NCBI GenBank assembly: GCA_963377175.1
Contig: CAUJNA010002813.1
Location: forward strand, 246,001 to 310,000
Direction of reading: 5' to 3'
Origin: Effrenium voratum
Lineage: Eukaryota; Sar; Dinophyceae; Suessiales; Symbiodiniaceae
Length of the DNA stretch: 64,000 nucleotides
The position numbers and the translations under genes are program-made. Of the stretch, positions 1 to 12,557 are shown piece by piece. Every line of letters starts with the position of its first letter. Position 1 is the first letter of the stretch. The notes under the pieces were generated by a model. It was not told where the DNA came from. It saw only the letters and a program-made list of their open reading frames with translations, and did no database searches.

Positions 1-2542
1 AACTATGGGTTCCATGTGAAACCCAACTATGGGTTGCCGAACCCCCCCCCCCCCCCCCCGCGCTTCAGCCCGCGCCCGCGCGGAGACTTGGCTCAAGGGA
101 CATCCGCTCGAGGGAGAGATGCAGAGGACCCAAGCGTGGCAGATGGGAAGACGTGGCTGGAGAACCGAGGTGCTTCTTGTCTTGCAGGTGTTGTGTGACT
201 AGCATGACGTGTGGATGGTGTCTCCTTGCCAAGACAAGCGCCGCGGCTCTTGTCGGGGCCCTTGGCATTCCCTACACGCGCTTCATGGCACGTCCGGGCC
301 ATGTTCAGAACCGGTCGAAAGTCTTTTGAAAGGCTCGCTACAGAGAAGCCCTGAGAAACACCAACCGGAGTTGAGCCTTTCTTCACACCTGGTACGTTTT
401 ATGCCTGGCGCACCTGGCGTTTGCGTTCGCCCTCGTTGTTTTCCAGGATGTGGGTCCTGGCCGCGCTGGCGTTGTCTGCCTGGGCAGAAGGCAGCTCGGG
501 GTTTGCTTCGGAGGCGTGATCTCCCACCCTGCACCCTCTGAGGAAACCAAAGCAACGACAGACACCCTTTTGGGAAAGCCCCTTTGCAGGTTTCATGTTA
601 ATTGGTGGGCGGGTATAGGGACTACAGGTTGAGTCTGCAACCCGCGTGTCCGCAAAGACGTACGGGAAGCGCACAATGAAAGGCCTGAGCTGAGCCCAGT
701 TTCGTGCGGGCAAACTGCTCTCGTGCCGCGCCTCCGCCAGAAACGACCACCAGCACGCCAGACCTCTCGAATCTCTACAGCCAGGATGTGGCCCAACAGT
801 GCGTCACCATGAAGCGTCTCGCCAAGCGGGCAAAACACGGGCGAAATGCGGGCAAACCGCAGGCCTTTCGGGTTTCGGATGCTTACTGGAATTTGGAATG
901 CGGGAACCCCTTTTTCATGTTCAAGGGTTGTCCCACATCAACAACGTAGTTCCTAGCACACACCTGTTTCTGGGCCATGGTGAGTAGTTGCGGGTTCGCT
1001 GTTTAGCTCTGACGTTGCAAGGCAACCCTATCCCCCCACGCACCCACTTTCCTTCCATCATAGAAGTGGGCTCGAAATAGACAGGCTTTTGGAGTACCAA
1101 GTGCAGAGCAGAGAGCGCCTTCGGTGCTGGAACCCACCAGTGGAAATTCCTGCCTTCCAAGTTAAAACACGGGAAATTGGATTTTCCGACGTTCCGACGA
1201 GTGGTTTAGACCGTACGCGTATCAAACTTAGGAACTGCCAGTTGCCCGGCCACTTGCTGAACCGTGGCTTCTGCGTCTCCAAGGAGCCGACAAAGGCGGA
1301 CTACACCGGCAAGGGCCAGTATTGCAGCTTGCCAGATGCCGGCCGTTATATATATATATATATATATATTATGTATATCTATACACACTGTATACATGTA
1401 TATATATATATGCGTTATATTATGTAGGCTGGATATAAACAAGTATTTATCAGGGAAAATGCGCATATGCAGAAAACAGGGTAGCCAAAAGGATACATCT
1501 TGGCAATTTGCTCATGAGGGCCATGGAGCGGCACCCCAGTTTCATATTGTGACGGGGGCACGTCTAGAGCCTCCAAATTTGCAAACCGCCCATGAGCGAG
1601 CCCGGCTGGGCTGAGAATGGCGGATTCCCTCCCTTCCTGGGAACGAATTGCGAAGTGCCCCGCATGTTGCTCCCGTTTGCCAAGCAAGCAAAGATTTGGG
1701 GGGGGAACCATTCATGAAGATCAAGCAGAGCAGTCACAAAGTTGCTAAATCAGTGTTGCAGGCCAGAACCCACTGAATCTACTCTAACCCCCCCCTCCCT
1801 CTCAACGCGGCCTTGTACATATAACTCGCGCTGAGGCTGGGATGTGTGCAATCCGCCGCTTGGTGCTGAACAGAGTACGGCTTTGGCTGGGGGCGACAGA
1901 TCCAATACAAACCTGCACCCAGCTGCCCACAAACTGACCGACCGACCACTGGAATGAAGACCTACCCCCCATGCCGTTCCCCGTTTGCTTGGCAGGGGCT
2001 GTGCATGCGCAAAAGCGGCCCCTGTCTGCCGAGCTGAACAAACGTATACCTCTTTTCAGTTGCGCCTGGGTCAGAAGTCTGAATGGGTTACCTATGTTCA
2101 AGCGCCTTCATATAGAAAGCATTTCGCACGTGCTGATGTCAACTTGCATTTGTTCCTCAAACATTCTAGCAGCATGGGCTGGGGTCGATCCTGCTATTGC
2201 CCTCCGTTGGGCCCATCAGCATGGAAGAGGTACATGTTCCCAAGCAATTTGCCTGATAAGTTGAAATTCGCCCCATTTCCAACATGTCCGTTTGAATCCG
2301 TTGCCATTTACCATTCAGCGGTGAGAAGTGAACAGGTCCAAGCTTGTCAAGCTTCGAAGCGCGAAACCCACCTGAACTGCTCGCTCCTGTTTTGCCGATC
2401 TGTTCTTTTCCCTGAGGGCCCGTGCTGGCAGATTTCCTGCAGAGACTGGCCGATTTTCCCCGGATATTTGTTTCTGGTGTTTTGGCCAGTTCGCACACCT
2501 TGGTGCCGGGCTGCTCGCGAGTTCGCGAGTTCCGGTGCCGAG
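1..2542. other. gene-free stretch with short repeats
   Basis: I find no supportable exon here. The first 38 bases hold two copies of AACTATGGGTT 27 bp apart, followed by an 18-C homopolymer (42-59). A TA-dinucleotide block lies at 1345-1412. Open frames such as 1985-2680 show no domain and no splice-consistent coding signal. The stretch is probably intronic or intergenic. Confidence 0.6.
1345..1412. repeat. TA dinucleotide microsatellite
   Basis: About 25 bases of pure TA are followed by interrupted TA/TGTA units. It is a simple sequence in a presumed non-coding region. Confidence 0.9.
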
Positions 2543-2612
2543 GAACCACGAGACCACGGAGTACACGGTCAACGGCAACGGGGAAGGGGACCTTGCCAAC
2601 CACGTCTCGCAG
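2543..2612 (+). CDS. internal exon, unknown protein
   Basis: The exon follows a GAG|G acceptor in frame 'g aac cac gag'. It encodes NHETTEYTVNGNGEGDLANH and a few more residues with GC-rich third positions. The GC donor at 2613 leaves phase 0, which fits the next exon at 3280. The same frame stays coding-like to about 2637 (AASESLKE), so a longer form is possible. I recognise no family. No start methionine is visible, so this is not clearly the first exon. Confidence 0.55.
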
Positions 2613-3279
2613 GCGGCGAGCGAGTCGCTCAAAGAAGGAGCCCCTTGCCCAGCGTGTGCCTCCCTTGGAATTCGCGGTAAAATGAGCTCAACCATGAAGG
2701 TTGCTTAAATTGGAATTCTGATTTCAGGTTACCAGATTTGTGAGTCGCAATAATTTGCCCAGTTTCTTGGGAAGCTGTTGTCAATTTTGTTTCAAGCTTG
2801 GTGAGCAAACATGCTGAACTCGCCCGGGCCCTTTTCTGGAGACAATGTTCAGCAGGTCAAGACCATGGCGCATGACTGAGAGGTGATCTTTGCTGCTCGC
2901 GGCTAGCCAGTCCTTCAACAAATGGGTGTGTGTCAAAATAGGGAGACCCCCAAACTGGCGGTTTTCTCTTTAAAACCACCCCAAACAGGATACGTACCCT
3001 CAAACAACCCCGTGCTTGCTGGCTGGGGCCCACTAACGGCTGCTGACGCAACTTGTCATGGTGTTTCATGGCCATCAAGCCTAGCCCGGGGGGTAGAAAG
3101 ATCACCTGAGTCCCATTTCCTTCCCAGTAGTAGATTAAGGTAATTTTTCCAGAGTTCAAGTTTTACTTGCGTTTACCTCAAAATTGGAGACCCCTCCAGG
3201 TATGTGATGTCCTTTTGGCTGTCCCCTGCAAAACCCCTATTTTGAGAGACACCCCGCCTGACCTGGCCTTGACCCGCAG

Positions 3280-3344
3280 GCGTTGGTGGCCCAGGTGCGG
3301 GCAGGGATCAACAACAACATCACCTGCCCCAAGGCCTTCGCGGC
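3280..3344 (+). CDS. internal exon, unknown protein
   Basis: The acceptor is CGCAG|G. The frame reads ALVAQVRAGINNNITCPKAF with strong codon bias and then hits a stop 24 nt past the proposed GT donor at 3345, which marks the exon limit. It ends in phase 2, matching the single leftover base at the start of the next exon (7256). Unknown family. Confidence 0.65.
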
Positions 3345-5559
3345 GTTTCCGACGCCCGTTTGAAGGCCGAAATCCAATCGAAACCGACGGCGGGAAGGCC
3401 GCTGACTGGGGTCTCCTTCAATGTGTGTGTGTGTGTGGGACGGCTTGGGTGCACTCAGCCAATTCCAACCCGCATCCCCCACAGGACAAACATGGGGTTC
3501 AGGGCTGGGACCCTGCTCAGCGCAAGCACGCGTGCGCGTCATGGCAAGGCCAGCCCCGCAATCAATACAAGCAGGCGCTTCCCAACTTGGAGCCCCACGA
3601 GCTAGTCAGGCCCGCCACCCGCACAGGTGCAGACGAGTCCACCCGGGCCGGCATTAGGGCAAGACGGCGTGACATCCTAGCCAGCGAGGCAACCCAAAAG
3701 GCTCTTCCCGCACCGATCTCGCGCTGCAGCACTAGGCCGGGAAACGTGCAGCTTGCAGAGGGGGCAACCTTGAGCATCTCAAGGCTTCCCGCATGCACAC
3801 GCACCGGCAGCAAATGAGGGAGGCCTCGCACAGGCAGCGGTCCCCCCTGTGAGCTGCACACGGCACAAGCATTATGCCCTTGGCGTGACGCGCGCTGCCC
3901 CACAGAAAATGGGCACCACCCCGCACCAAAGGGGGGGGTCTCCTTCAAGATTTTTGAGGGTAGGGATGGGTGGGGTAAATGTGAACATCTGAGCATCTGT
4001 GCGCCCCAGATGGCCAAGTTTGTGAGGCGCGCGTGCTTCAGGCCCTCTCATAGTGGCAGCGACTCGGGGTTGAAGGTGTTGCCTCGAAAAGTCAATAGTG
4101 GGCCATCAGCCCGTCCACGGTGGTACGGTTCAAGAGTAATCTTTACGAGCCCTTTAGAACATGCCGTAACCATGCATTCCGTTTAAAAGTTGGGGAGTGG
4201 GGTTTGCCAACTTATGTGCGGTGTTTCGTATGTAGGGGTATTTCTTTTGGGGCATGTATCCTTCCAATAGTTGGCTATCTAAATATCGCAAGCAGGAAAA
4301 CAAGCAGCATATTGTAGTCTTTGGCTTCCGTGAAGTGTGTATTTTTATGTTTGCTCTAAATATGTGCACAACTCTTGTGGTTTCTGTATGGCCACTTGCT
4401 GCACAAGCCCCAGCTTCTGCAGTATCTCAGGCAGATGGCTATGGTTTTGGCTCTTTGTTAGCCGTAAGTCTGTCCTAAAACCAAGAACCAGTCTGCCATA
4501 GGTCGAAAGAAAACGATTCCCCCAAGAACCCCACCTCGCCCCTCGTCCCGATGTTCGTCTGTTTTTTCTCCCCGCAAGGCGCGGGGCTCAAGGCAAAGTG
4601 GGGTCAATGCCAAACGGCCGGCCAGCGGGGGTGCCAGGAGCTGAACCTCCACGTGCCAGGCTTCGAGTGCCCGGCAGGCGGAATCGAAGTCGTTGGAGTC
4701 TGTTTTTTTTTTGGGGGGGGGCAGACCCGACCCGGGGGGGTTCCGTTTAAAACCAACCAAAAGGCCACCCGTAAAAATGACATGCTCACATTGAAGAAAT
4801 GATATGGAAAGAGGGGATGTTTGCCAGAGGGTCCCGGAAACGCCTCCGAAGTTTTATGGGGTTGCGGGGATTCCCCCATACTACTTTGGGAGGGAACGTT
4901 CATAGCAGCCCTTCCCTTGCATATTAATATAGAAAATCACAGGAGGGCCTTCCCCAAAAGTGAAGGATTTCGTTATAAAAGTGAACACCCCGATAGGTTT
5001 CAAGCAAGTGGCCCGCCTAGCAGCTAGAGGGGTCTCCAAACACCTTTGTAGCATGCCAACCAATGCCAGGTTCCGGGAGTAAGCTTTGCGCGGGTTCTAG
5101 CTCAACGAAGCTTAGATGGATCACGTATTTGATTGTTTAGACTTTACTTGCAGCGATCGGCTGCGCTTTTGCGTTGTTTGTTTCCGCTTTGCTCCGCTTG
5201 TCAAGCAAGAAAGCAGGGGGGGGGGGGGGTGGGGGGCGGAAACTGCCGTGAGCGGGGATGAAAGCTGTCACTGCACGCAACAGGTGAGTCCAGCAAGACA
5301 TTGCCTTCTCCAGAAGGTGAAAACGGACAAATATCAAATGATGCCCTTCAGGAGAAAAAACAGAATCCTAGCATGACCGGAACCCATGTACTCAAACATT
5401 TATCTTAAAACCTCCTTACGAACTCAGAACACGGTTGCTCAATCACGTCCTTCGGAACTCTCCAATTCTCAAGTCTGCATTCCAGTTTCCTTGGGTGGGA
5501 AAGCGACATGTCCCTCGGCCATCCTTCAAAATGCTCCAACACTCAGCTAACCCCGAGTT

Positions 5560-5650
5560 GGTGGGTTGGATGGTTGGTTTGGGGATTTGAGCCCATGGTT
5601 CTCGTAGAGGGTAAATGGGAAACCACTTCCTGACATCCAAACCCTCCAAA
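5560..5650. repeat. dispersed repeat A, copy 1
   Basis: This block shares the run GGTTTGGGGAT..TGA..CC..GGTTCT..TAG.GGGTAAATGG and GGGAAACCAC with the block at 23408-23484. The copies are clearly homologous but diverged, and both lie in presumed introns. Confidence 0.75.
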
Positions 5651-7080
5651 CCATCCCGTCCGTGCTCCCCGGAATGAAGAATTGACTGCTGCCTGATCCT
5701 AAAATTCTAGTGACGCGCTGCACTGATGACATGCATCCACTGCACCTTGGATAGTGAAATTTGAAGTATCTCGTCCTCGTCCTTCTCGCAATCCCACTTC
5801 CAAGATTGATCGTGAATGGTTGGACCTCTATATCTAGGGGAAAAAAGGCAAGGATGCCGCACGCCCCAGGAAGGGTCTGTGGCGCCTCAGAAAGGGGTTC
5901 CACCTCAGGTTTTGTCCAAGGACCCCGCGCAGCCGACAAAAGTCAACCGGCCAGAGGACGGTCCTTCGGACCAGAAGCAAGGCAATGAAGTCTGATGTTT
6001 TTTTTGGGCCTCGTAGGGGCCAACCAACGGGTCCCACTGGGTTTGTCAAGCTTGGCAGGTTTCCCTATGCTAAATGCGGGAGTTCTCCTGCAAGATTTGT
6101 TTCTGATTGACTCGGCAAGAAGGCTCTGAAAAGAGCAATTACGTTGTGTGCACCCGGTTTGTGGGCCCAAACAATCTGGCAGGCGAAGAGTGCCCGAAGG
6201 ATGTGCGACATAAGCGGCTCGGTCGCAGTCAAGAGCGCATCGCGGTGGTTGGGGTCGGCTGGCTGGGATCTTGGAGGACTTTTCCAAGGTCATGAAGCCG
6301 CGCATGGCGAAAAGCAGAACATCCCACAAAGGGGTTCCAGAAATCAAGATGGCAGTGCCTGAGGGAGGCTCCAGAATTCATCTCAAAGAATCTGGCAAGC
6401 AAGCGTGGGCAGAGCACTAATTCGGTTGCGAGGCATGGGGCATGCACATGCACACGCTTGTGAAAACCTGTGAATTGACCAAGCGCAAAGTGTGTATGTT
6501 TCATCCTGATGGAGTGATTCCGCTGGGCGAAAAGGATGCCATTCAATGCTGGGAAGATGGTTTGCACAGGAAGTGGTTCTTAGGACTTAAGAAATCCGTC
6601 TCACACGCACGCACGCACATGTGCTTGTTCAAGCCTCCCTTGGGCAACAAGCTTGTGATTATGGCTTCTGTTTCAGCCGGAGCTTTCGTGGAGAAATTGC
6701 TTTTCCCGTACCAGAGCTTTTCTGTGTGGCCACCGGGTTCCCGAGATTTTCCTTTCATCCCGGGAGCCGTAAACAGCACATGCAGGAAGCCCCTGTCAGG
6801 CTCACTGTTTGTTGCTGCGAGCAGGGAAATGGAAATGCCGGCAGTCGGCGAGGAGATGCTTGCGTTGTTATAGCTTGGGCTATCTCTCGCACATGGCCCC
6901 CCACATTTGGTGGACTCTACAGCAAATCTTTATTTGGATATGGAAAAAAACTTCAAAGATAGCCCATGTCTCAGTCTTTTAACTCACTTTGTTGCACACC
7001 GGTCGTCACGCTGCTGGAGGCTCGGGAGCGGAAACCGTTTTGGGACTACCTGGATAAAAAGGACTCATGAGGCCTTTGGA

Positions 7081-7172
7081 GTTGGTTCCACGGGAAACCA
7101 CAAGCAAAACTATAGTTTGGTACCCTTGGGGGTTGGTTTTGTGGGAAACCACAAAGACAGCCATAGTTTCAG
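7081..7172. repeat. 50-bp imperfect tandem pair
   Basis: GTTGGTTCCACGGGAAACCA at 7081 recurs as GTTGGTTTTGTGGGAAACCA at 7132. Each is followed by a related TATAGTTT/CATAGTTT tail. The block resembles the AACTATGGGTTCC.. pair at the window start. Confidence 0.7.
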
Positions 7173-7255
7173 ACCGCTTGTTTGATGCGGGGCCGCGAGA
7201 AAACTCAGTTTGTTCGTTGCCAAACTTTGGTTTTCTGCGCGGTTTTCCGCATTAG

Positions 7256-7316
7256 GTACAAGGTGGCCAACGGCCAGGGCCTGTGCGTGGTGGAAGGCGA
7301 CAGTGAGACTGGCCAG
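7256..7316 (+). CDS. internal exon, unknown protein
   Basis: The acceptor is ATTAG|G and the donor is GC (GGCCAG|GCATGC). After one leftover base, 20 codons read YKVANGQGLCVVEGDSETGQ with biased third positions. It ends in phase 0, compatible with the exon at 8066. Both flanks become non-coding at once. Unknown family. Confidence 0.7.
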
Positions 7317-8065
7317 GCATGCTTTGCACCTCGGATGTTTGGGAGGGGGGTGAGAAATGGAAGCCAAGATCAACAAAAACAGACAGGGTGCAAAAGACAG
7401 CCACGTAGCAATCCACCAGAAACCAATCCGTCATTGCGGGTCTACGGCCTTTATTCAAAGACGCCTTTTGCTCAACCGCAAGCCTGATATGAAACAAAAC
7501 GATCCAGTTCCTTTCGGAAGGAAGGTAGGTGTGTCTGGGATGGTGCGAAGAAACAGCAGCCCAATGCCGCTCGCTCGCCGGGCCGAGTTGGCTTTTTCCA
7601 CGCTGTTGGAAAGGCAGCGGGCGTGGTTCGCAATGACTTCCGGGGTGAGTGTCCTCAACAGGGACTCTTTTGCACATAGTTGCGGTTTGGGGAACATTAG
7701 TTTTACCCATTACTCATGGCCGGTGAACTCATTTGTCCATGTCCAGCTTGACCTGCGTGCGTTTCGACCAGCAGCGTGTTGAACCAACCAAAGGTCGGCA
7801 AGCCAAAAGGAAACTCATGGTTTAAGCAACCCAACGGGGAAATATTCGGGCCGCTGGCAACCTCAAAGGCCTTCGCAGCCGGCGTTGCTTTCCGGTTTTG
7901 ATCACTAAACGGAATGCTAGTCGTTTTCTTGTATTCCTGGACCTTCGGGAAGCAAACATGGTTGTGTTGCTTTGGAGGATGCTTTCTTAGCGTGGTCTTG
8001 AAGGACAGCCCAACAGACGCTAACCATTTGGGCGCCGCCATCATCCCGACGCGCTGCGTGCCAAG

Positions 8066-8120
8066 GACATGTGCGACTTCCGCATCCCCCCGAGCAGGTT
8101 CAGCGAGGGTGCCCATCAAG
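8066..8120 (+). CDS. internal exon, unknown protein
   Basis: The acceptor is CCAAG|G and the donor is GC (ATCAAG|GCAGCC). The frame reads DMCDFRIPPSRFSEGAHQ and ends in phase 1, which the two leftover bases of the 8538 exon complete to Gly. The codon-biased frame also extends a few residues upstream (ALRAK), so the acceptor could lie earlier. Confidence 0.6.
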
Positions 8121-8537
8121 GCAGCCGCTCCGCACAGTCGCCAGGGCGCTCGCCATGCCCTTGATTAGTGAAAACCTGGCAAAAGGTGATCTCAGCAAGG
8201 AACAGGCTTGGATATGCTCATCGATATCCCTTGCCTTCATTTTACGCCTCAGAGTGGAGGGGAAGGATTGCACTTTTCCGAGGAGTTCCTTCCAGATTCC
8301 AGTGGTGTCAATTGTTTATTTTCCACAATTTTGGCGCATTGTCCGCTTTGCCTCACAAAACGTCGAAGTCCTACTAAACGGGTTCCGATCCCTTGCGAAA
8401 ATAGAGCCCATTTCTTATACCCCATTCAACGGGTCCCCCAACACGGAAGACCATCCACCATGTTCCTTGGCAAAAACCAACCCAACCCCCAAAAACACGA
8501 ATCCGCTGCTCCGCTGGCTCCGGCCTTGGGACCGCAG

Positions 8538-8581
8538 GCATCGCGCTGAAGGTCATGGACTTTCGGAACTCCGGGGCCTGC
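8538..8581 (+). CDS. internal exon, unknown protein
   Basis: The acceptor is ACCGCAG|G. The frame reads IALKVMDFRNSGAC. A GC donor at 8582 (or 8576) keeps phase 0 for the next exon at 8887. The coding-like frame runs a little further (ARKP), so the exact end is uncertain. Unknown family. Confidence 0.6.
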
Positions 8582-8886
8582 GCGCGCAAGCCCTGGCTGC
8601 CTTGGGCGCGGGCACCCAGAGTCGGGTGCGGATGGGTTGGGGTGCTGCGGGGGTTGTTGTGAGGAGTCGGAAGTTCAGGGGTAGGGCCTGTATGTCCAAT
8701 CGCATAGACCCGTTTTAGAAGACTGCCCGTTTGTAAATCGGCAGTTGTTCCTGCCCACTGCGCCATGTTAATTGTGTTGGTTGGTGGAAGGCTGTTCTTG
8801 CTTAGGGTCAATGTCCTACTTTGTGCCAGGGGATTTGAGCAAGTTTGGACCATCGGAAGAGCTCGTGCAAACCAATGGTGGCTCAG

Positions 8887-8932
8887 GAAACTGAGGCGGC
8901 AAGGTCAGGCTATGCCAACGAGGTGCTCTTGC
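8887..8932 (+). CDS. internal exon, unknown protein
   Basis: The acceptor is GCTCAG|G. The frame reads ETEAARSGYANEVLL. A GC donor at 8933 leaves phase 1, which fits the 9755 exon. A GT donor at 8941 would add RDQ but break that phase, so I prefer the GC site. Confidence 0.6.
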
Positions 8933-9754
8933 GCGATCAAGTTGCCGTAAAGTGTACCGCCTTGGGCCATGCGCTTGCCAGAAGCCAACATATTGTTGGC
9001 CGGCGTGGTGCGTCTTGTCATTGTAGAGCAGGGTTTATGTTAATCTAGCACGCCTTGAATCAGAACACGTGTCAACAAAGCAGGACTACACAACTGTGTG
9101 ACAATGAAAGGCGGATCAGATGAGATGGAAAGATTCGGCTGAGGGTCGTCAGTGAGTTGTTTGCTTTCACTTCCGTTTTTTGTTTAGGCCACGGCCTGTC
9201 ACTGACTGCATTGATTCCTGTTTCTTGCTACACGCAACTTACCGTCCTCCTGGTACTATTAAAGCCTAGCAGTGCGCCAGTTCGCTGCTTGTTTGGGTCT
9301 TTAGTGCACAATACCCCATTCTCCCCAGTGGTTTGGGGAGGTAGGTGGCCTCTTAGATGTGCGAGACGACTTTAACATCCTTAGGATCCTTGGCAAAAGG
9401 TATCTTCGCAAGAAACAGGGCGTAGCAAGAGTGGGTTGCGCCTCAAACTCCTTAAAGGCTCCATTCCATGTTGGCTTTCGCCTGACGATCTCGGACATAT
9501 TGGTGTTCATCAGGCAAAACCCTTGCATTCCAGGCCAGCACCGCCTTAGAGGGCTTCATCCTTGTCCACCCTTTTCGGGGAATCTAATGTCCACAACGTG
9601 GACGCAAGCAATACTAGGATGCGCAGTCTGCCAAAAAGGCGTCCTTTGCAGAGGGAGATTTTGTTACCAGAGGTGTTAGTTCCTCAACCCCCGCCAGGTC
9701 ATTGTGGGGGTGTGTCTGCTCCTCTGCTGTCTCTGCACTGGCTTGGCGATCCAG

Positions 9755-9798
9755 GGCTTCTGGGCAGCACCATAGCATCGCTCCGCGAGCGATCGCCA
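9755..9798 (+). CDS. internal exon, unknown protein
   Basis: The acceptor is ATCCAG|G with two leftover bases. The frame reads LLGSTIASLRERSP and ends at a GC donor (CGCCA|GCGCAA) in phase 0. It is short and has no family match. Support comes from codon bias and phase agreement with its neighbours. Confidence 0.5.
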
Positions 9799-11014
9799 GC
9801 GCAAACGGCCCTTGCTGTTCACAAATGGTTCGTGGCAAACCCGAAAGGAGAAAAGCGATAAACAGGTGCGAGTAGATCATGATCAGAAGACATGGCGTGA
9901 ACAGAAGACGTAACAGTCCAACATTTCAGAAACCAAGCCCCACAGCCACACCACCTTACCTTGAGAAGCGGGAATGCAAAATGAGGGCACCTGAGGATAC
10001 CCACTTCCGAGAGTCGGGAAACACTCTCGGGAAGTTTTGGGGCTTCTGTCCAACTGCTTCAGCTCTTGACAGCTGGGGTGAGGAGACCTCCTGAAACTCC
10101 CAAAAACCCGACCCCGTGTCTCCCTCAGTGTTGGCTTCCAAACGGACTCGCCCTATCTGGCAGTCTAATCCTTCCTCTTGGCGGGGGCGAATCCAAAAGG
10201 CACCTGTACTGCTGCGGGAGAGTATGGGCTTGTAAAAATGCTTTTACACAGTGCGCCGCTACTGCAGCTCCTGTTGCTTCTGTTCTTCCATTGCTGGTGT
10301 TGCCGCTGCTGTTGATGTTTGCGATGCTGATGCCACTGCTGCTTCTTTTGTTGCTGTCGTTGCTGCTTCTGCCGCTGTCGCCGCCGCTGCTGCTCTTGCC
10401 GTCGTCATCATCTTCAAACTGCTTGTCGCCTTTGACTTGGAGCCTGACCATGAAGCACTCAGATTTGTTTAGCTGAAGCGACCTCGTTTTCTTGGATCGT
10501 ATGGTCATGAGCTCATAAGAAAAAACCACAGAACGTCTTTGGAACAATGACCCACGGCACCTCTCCCCAAGGTAGCCGTGATCCGCATAAGGCTCCCATG
10601 GAGTGATGATGGCAGGTGTTCACGCCTGGGGCCTCAAGCCCTTTGTCCTTCTGCTTGCATGCACAGCACACTTAGTAGCCTAGGCTTGGCTCAACAGAGG
10701 TTGGTTGACATAGAAGCGCATTCATTAGGATTGAGCATGACCAAACCTCCCAATGGAAGAAGCTTGGTATTGGGCTCTTTTGTTGTCCATTTCCAGGTCA
10801 AGTTTCTACCCTTGTTACAATCTTTGGTAGCACGTTTATCTCACCAAAAAATGGGAATGGCTTATGGCCAAAAGTGGGACAGCAGAGAGTGTTTGACACA
10901 GAAGCATTGACTAGGCTCCTGCAGATTAAGGTGCTTTCTGGGCTTCAGGCTGACATGGCACACATACAAACAGGCGCTCCTAGCTTCGGAACCGGTCAAC
11001 CTGCCACGCAGCAG
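9799..11014. other. presumed intron with degenerate triplet repeat
   Basis: No exon is supported here. The block at 10255-10430 is an imperfect TGC/GCT-type trinucleotide tract. Read as protein it gives meaningless Ala/Leu-rich or Ser/Asn-rich frames. Confidence 0.6.
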
Positions 11015-11071
11015 GCTACCGAAGGCGTTCTGGGCGCCGGGCGGAGCTCAAGGCGCCCGGGTGGGAGGAAG
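11015..11071 (+). CDS. internal exon, basic linker
   Basis: The acceptor is GCAGCAG|G and the donor is GT (GAGGAAG|GTGTTG), exactly 19 codons in phase 0-0: ATEGVLGAGRSSRRPGGRK. The other two frames are also open, so the frame choice rests on phase fit with 9755 and 11684. It is probably a low-complexity basic linker. Confidence 0.45.
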
Positions 11072-11683
11072 GTGTTGGTTTTGGGCCTCGTCCAACGAGG
11101 GGCCAACAGTTTGACAACCTCCCCCCCCAAACTGTGAATTTGTAGGCCAGAGGTTTGCTTTCTGCTACTGGGCAGTTTCGGGTGTGTGTGCGTGCATTGG
11201 TTGATGAAATGGAAGCCCCTCTGCGAGTTTGTGAAGCTGGGGCCTTGGGGCAAGCCCGAAGATTCCAATGGTTGACATGGTTGCTGTGTTAAATCTTTTA
11301 GCGCCAAAACGTCCTGATCAAAACAGCCTGTTTGTTCTCTGTAATTTGCACAATTGCATAAGCGGACGTGCCAGCGAAGAAAAGTTGGGGATGCTATTTG
11401 GCAACGGGTTGTACGCGCCGGTGCGTTTACCCATCTTCTTCGACGGGGTCATTGGTGAGTTTGCCAAGCGGGGCCCCGCCTATTTGATTGTTCGCGGGAC
11501 CTATCTCAGCACACACTTCTGACAAGTCTTGATACGGCTGCACTCCCACAAAGTCCACGTTATTTTTCCATGTGGACCTGCAGGCCAACATGGACCATGA
11601 TCTTCCGTTAAGAGGAATCTCTTTGTGCGGGACCCCATTTTTTGGGGTTCCATGGCGGTGTATGTGAGTCACATTGCCGTCAG

Positions 11684-11740
11684 GAGACTGATGACTCCTT
11701 CGATCAAGAAGGTGATGCGGACCGCGAGATGTCCAGGGAG
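11684..11740 (+). CDS. internal exon, acidic segment
   Basis: The acceptor is CGTCAG|G and the donor is GC (AGGGAG|GCCGGG), 19 codons in phase 0-0: ETDDSFDQEGDADREMSRE, a strongly acidic stretch. An alternative frame (basic) is open too. Phase agreement favours the acidic reading. Confidence 0.5.
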
Positions 11741-12018
11741 GCCGGGGGTTCGCGCCAAACGCTTCCTTTCTCAATAATCAGCAGGGGGGGCAAGAACAAG
11801 AGAGTCGCTGTGATGAATTCAAATCGTGGTGTCACTTGGTGACCTTCTGCCGTCAACAACATGGCAAAGGTCCGGTTGTGAGGGGTTCAAGATTCTCCTC
11901 AGGTGGGCACTACGTTTCAATACGGTCAGTTTTCCACCAAAGGCAAGGGGTCGACCTGAAGACCCAGGGTTGAATAGGACTTGTGGGAGAAGCGACTGCC
12001 CATCTTCTCAATCTGCAG

Positions 12019-12084
12019 GTGGTTGCAGGTAGTCAGCAGGCCCAGGCTGCGCAAACCCTCTCAAGGGAGTGGAAAAGATGCCTT
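12019..12084 (+). CDS. internal exon, predicted helix
   Basis: The acceptor is CTGCAG|G. In phase 0 it reads VVAGSQQAQAAQTLSREWKR, then CL. A GC donor at 12085 keeps phase 0 for the 14743 exon. The frame stays open a little longer (ALMRG). The composition suggests an amphipathic helix. Unknown family. Confidence 0.55.
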
Positions 12085-12557
12085 GCGCTCATGCGCGGAG
12101 TCCGGTCCCCAACTCCGGCTTTTGAAAGGCTTTGTCTATGAGAGTGACAGCCAAGTATGCGGCCTGGGTTTAGGGGGTGGTTTCCTGGAAAGCTTCAACC
12201 CGTATGGGGGAGGGCATTTGAAGCCTGGGACTTGTCTTTGCTTTGTGTTCATTGGCAGCCCCTTCTGGACAGAAGGGCCGGAGTTCGGAGGATGCCGACC
12301 ACTGCTGATGAGGCAAATAGGCTACAAGTTCTGGACGACAAAAGCACATCATCGATTGCTAGGATTGTCAAAGGAAGTTTAGAAGGAACTTCCGTGTTAC
12401 GGATACTAATTGAAGGTAGCTTGCGCAAAGATGAGATATAGGAAGAATAGATGCATGCGAGAAAACATGCGTGCGCGTGTAGCGGGGAATAGAAATCGCG
12501 AAAAAGAGCAACCCTCTGCGGGTTTTGGCTTCTCCGGCTGGCTGAAAGCTACCCCGG

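Larger units (their letters stand above)
3345..7255. other. long presumed intron with repeats
   Basis: This 3.9-kb gap contains a GC-rich, frame-open patch at 3480-3820, readable in several frames and not assignable. It also holds one copy of dispersed repeat A (5560-5650) and a 50-bp tandem pair at 7081-7170. I see no exon with a good acceptor, donor and codon bias. Confidence 0.5.

Noticed and set aside
88..97. TTGGCTCAAG, identical to the last ten bases of the dinoflagellate spliced leader
   Set aside because: The upstream half of the leader (CCGTAGCCATTT) is absent and no coding exon follows. A ten-base match is expected by chance or is too decayed to use.
8933..8941. Use of the GT donor at 8941 for the 8887 exon
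   Set aside because: It breaks phase with the 9755 exon, while the GC donor eight bases earlier keeps it. Kept only as an alternative.
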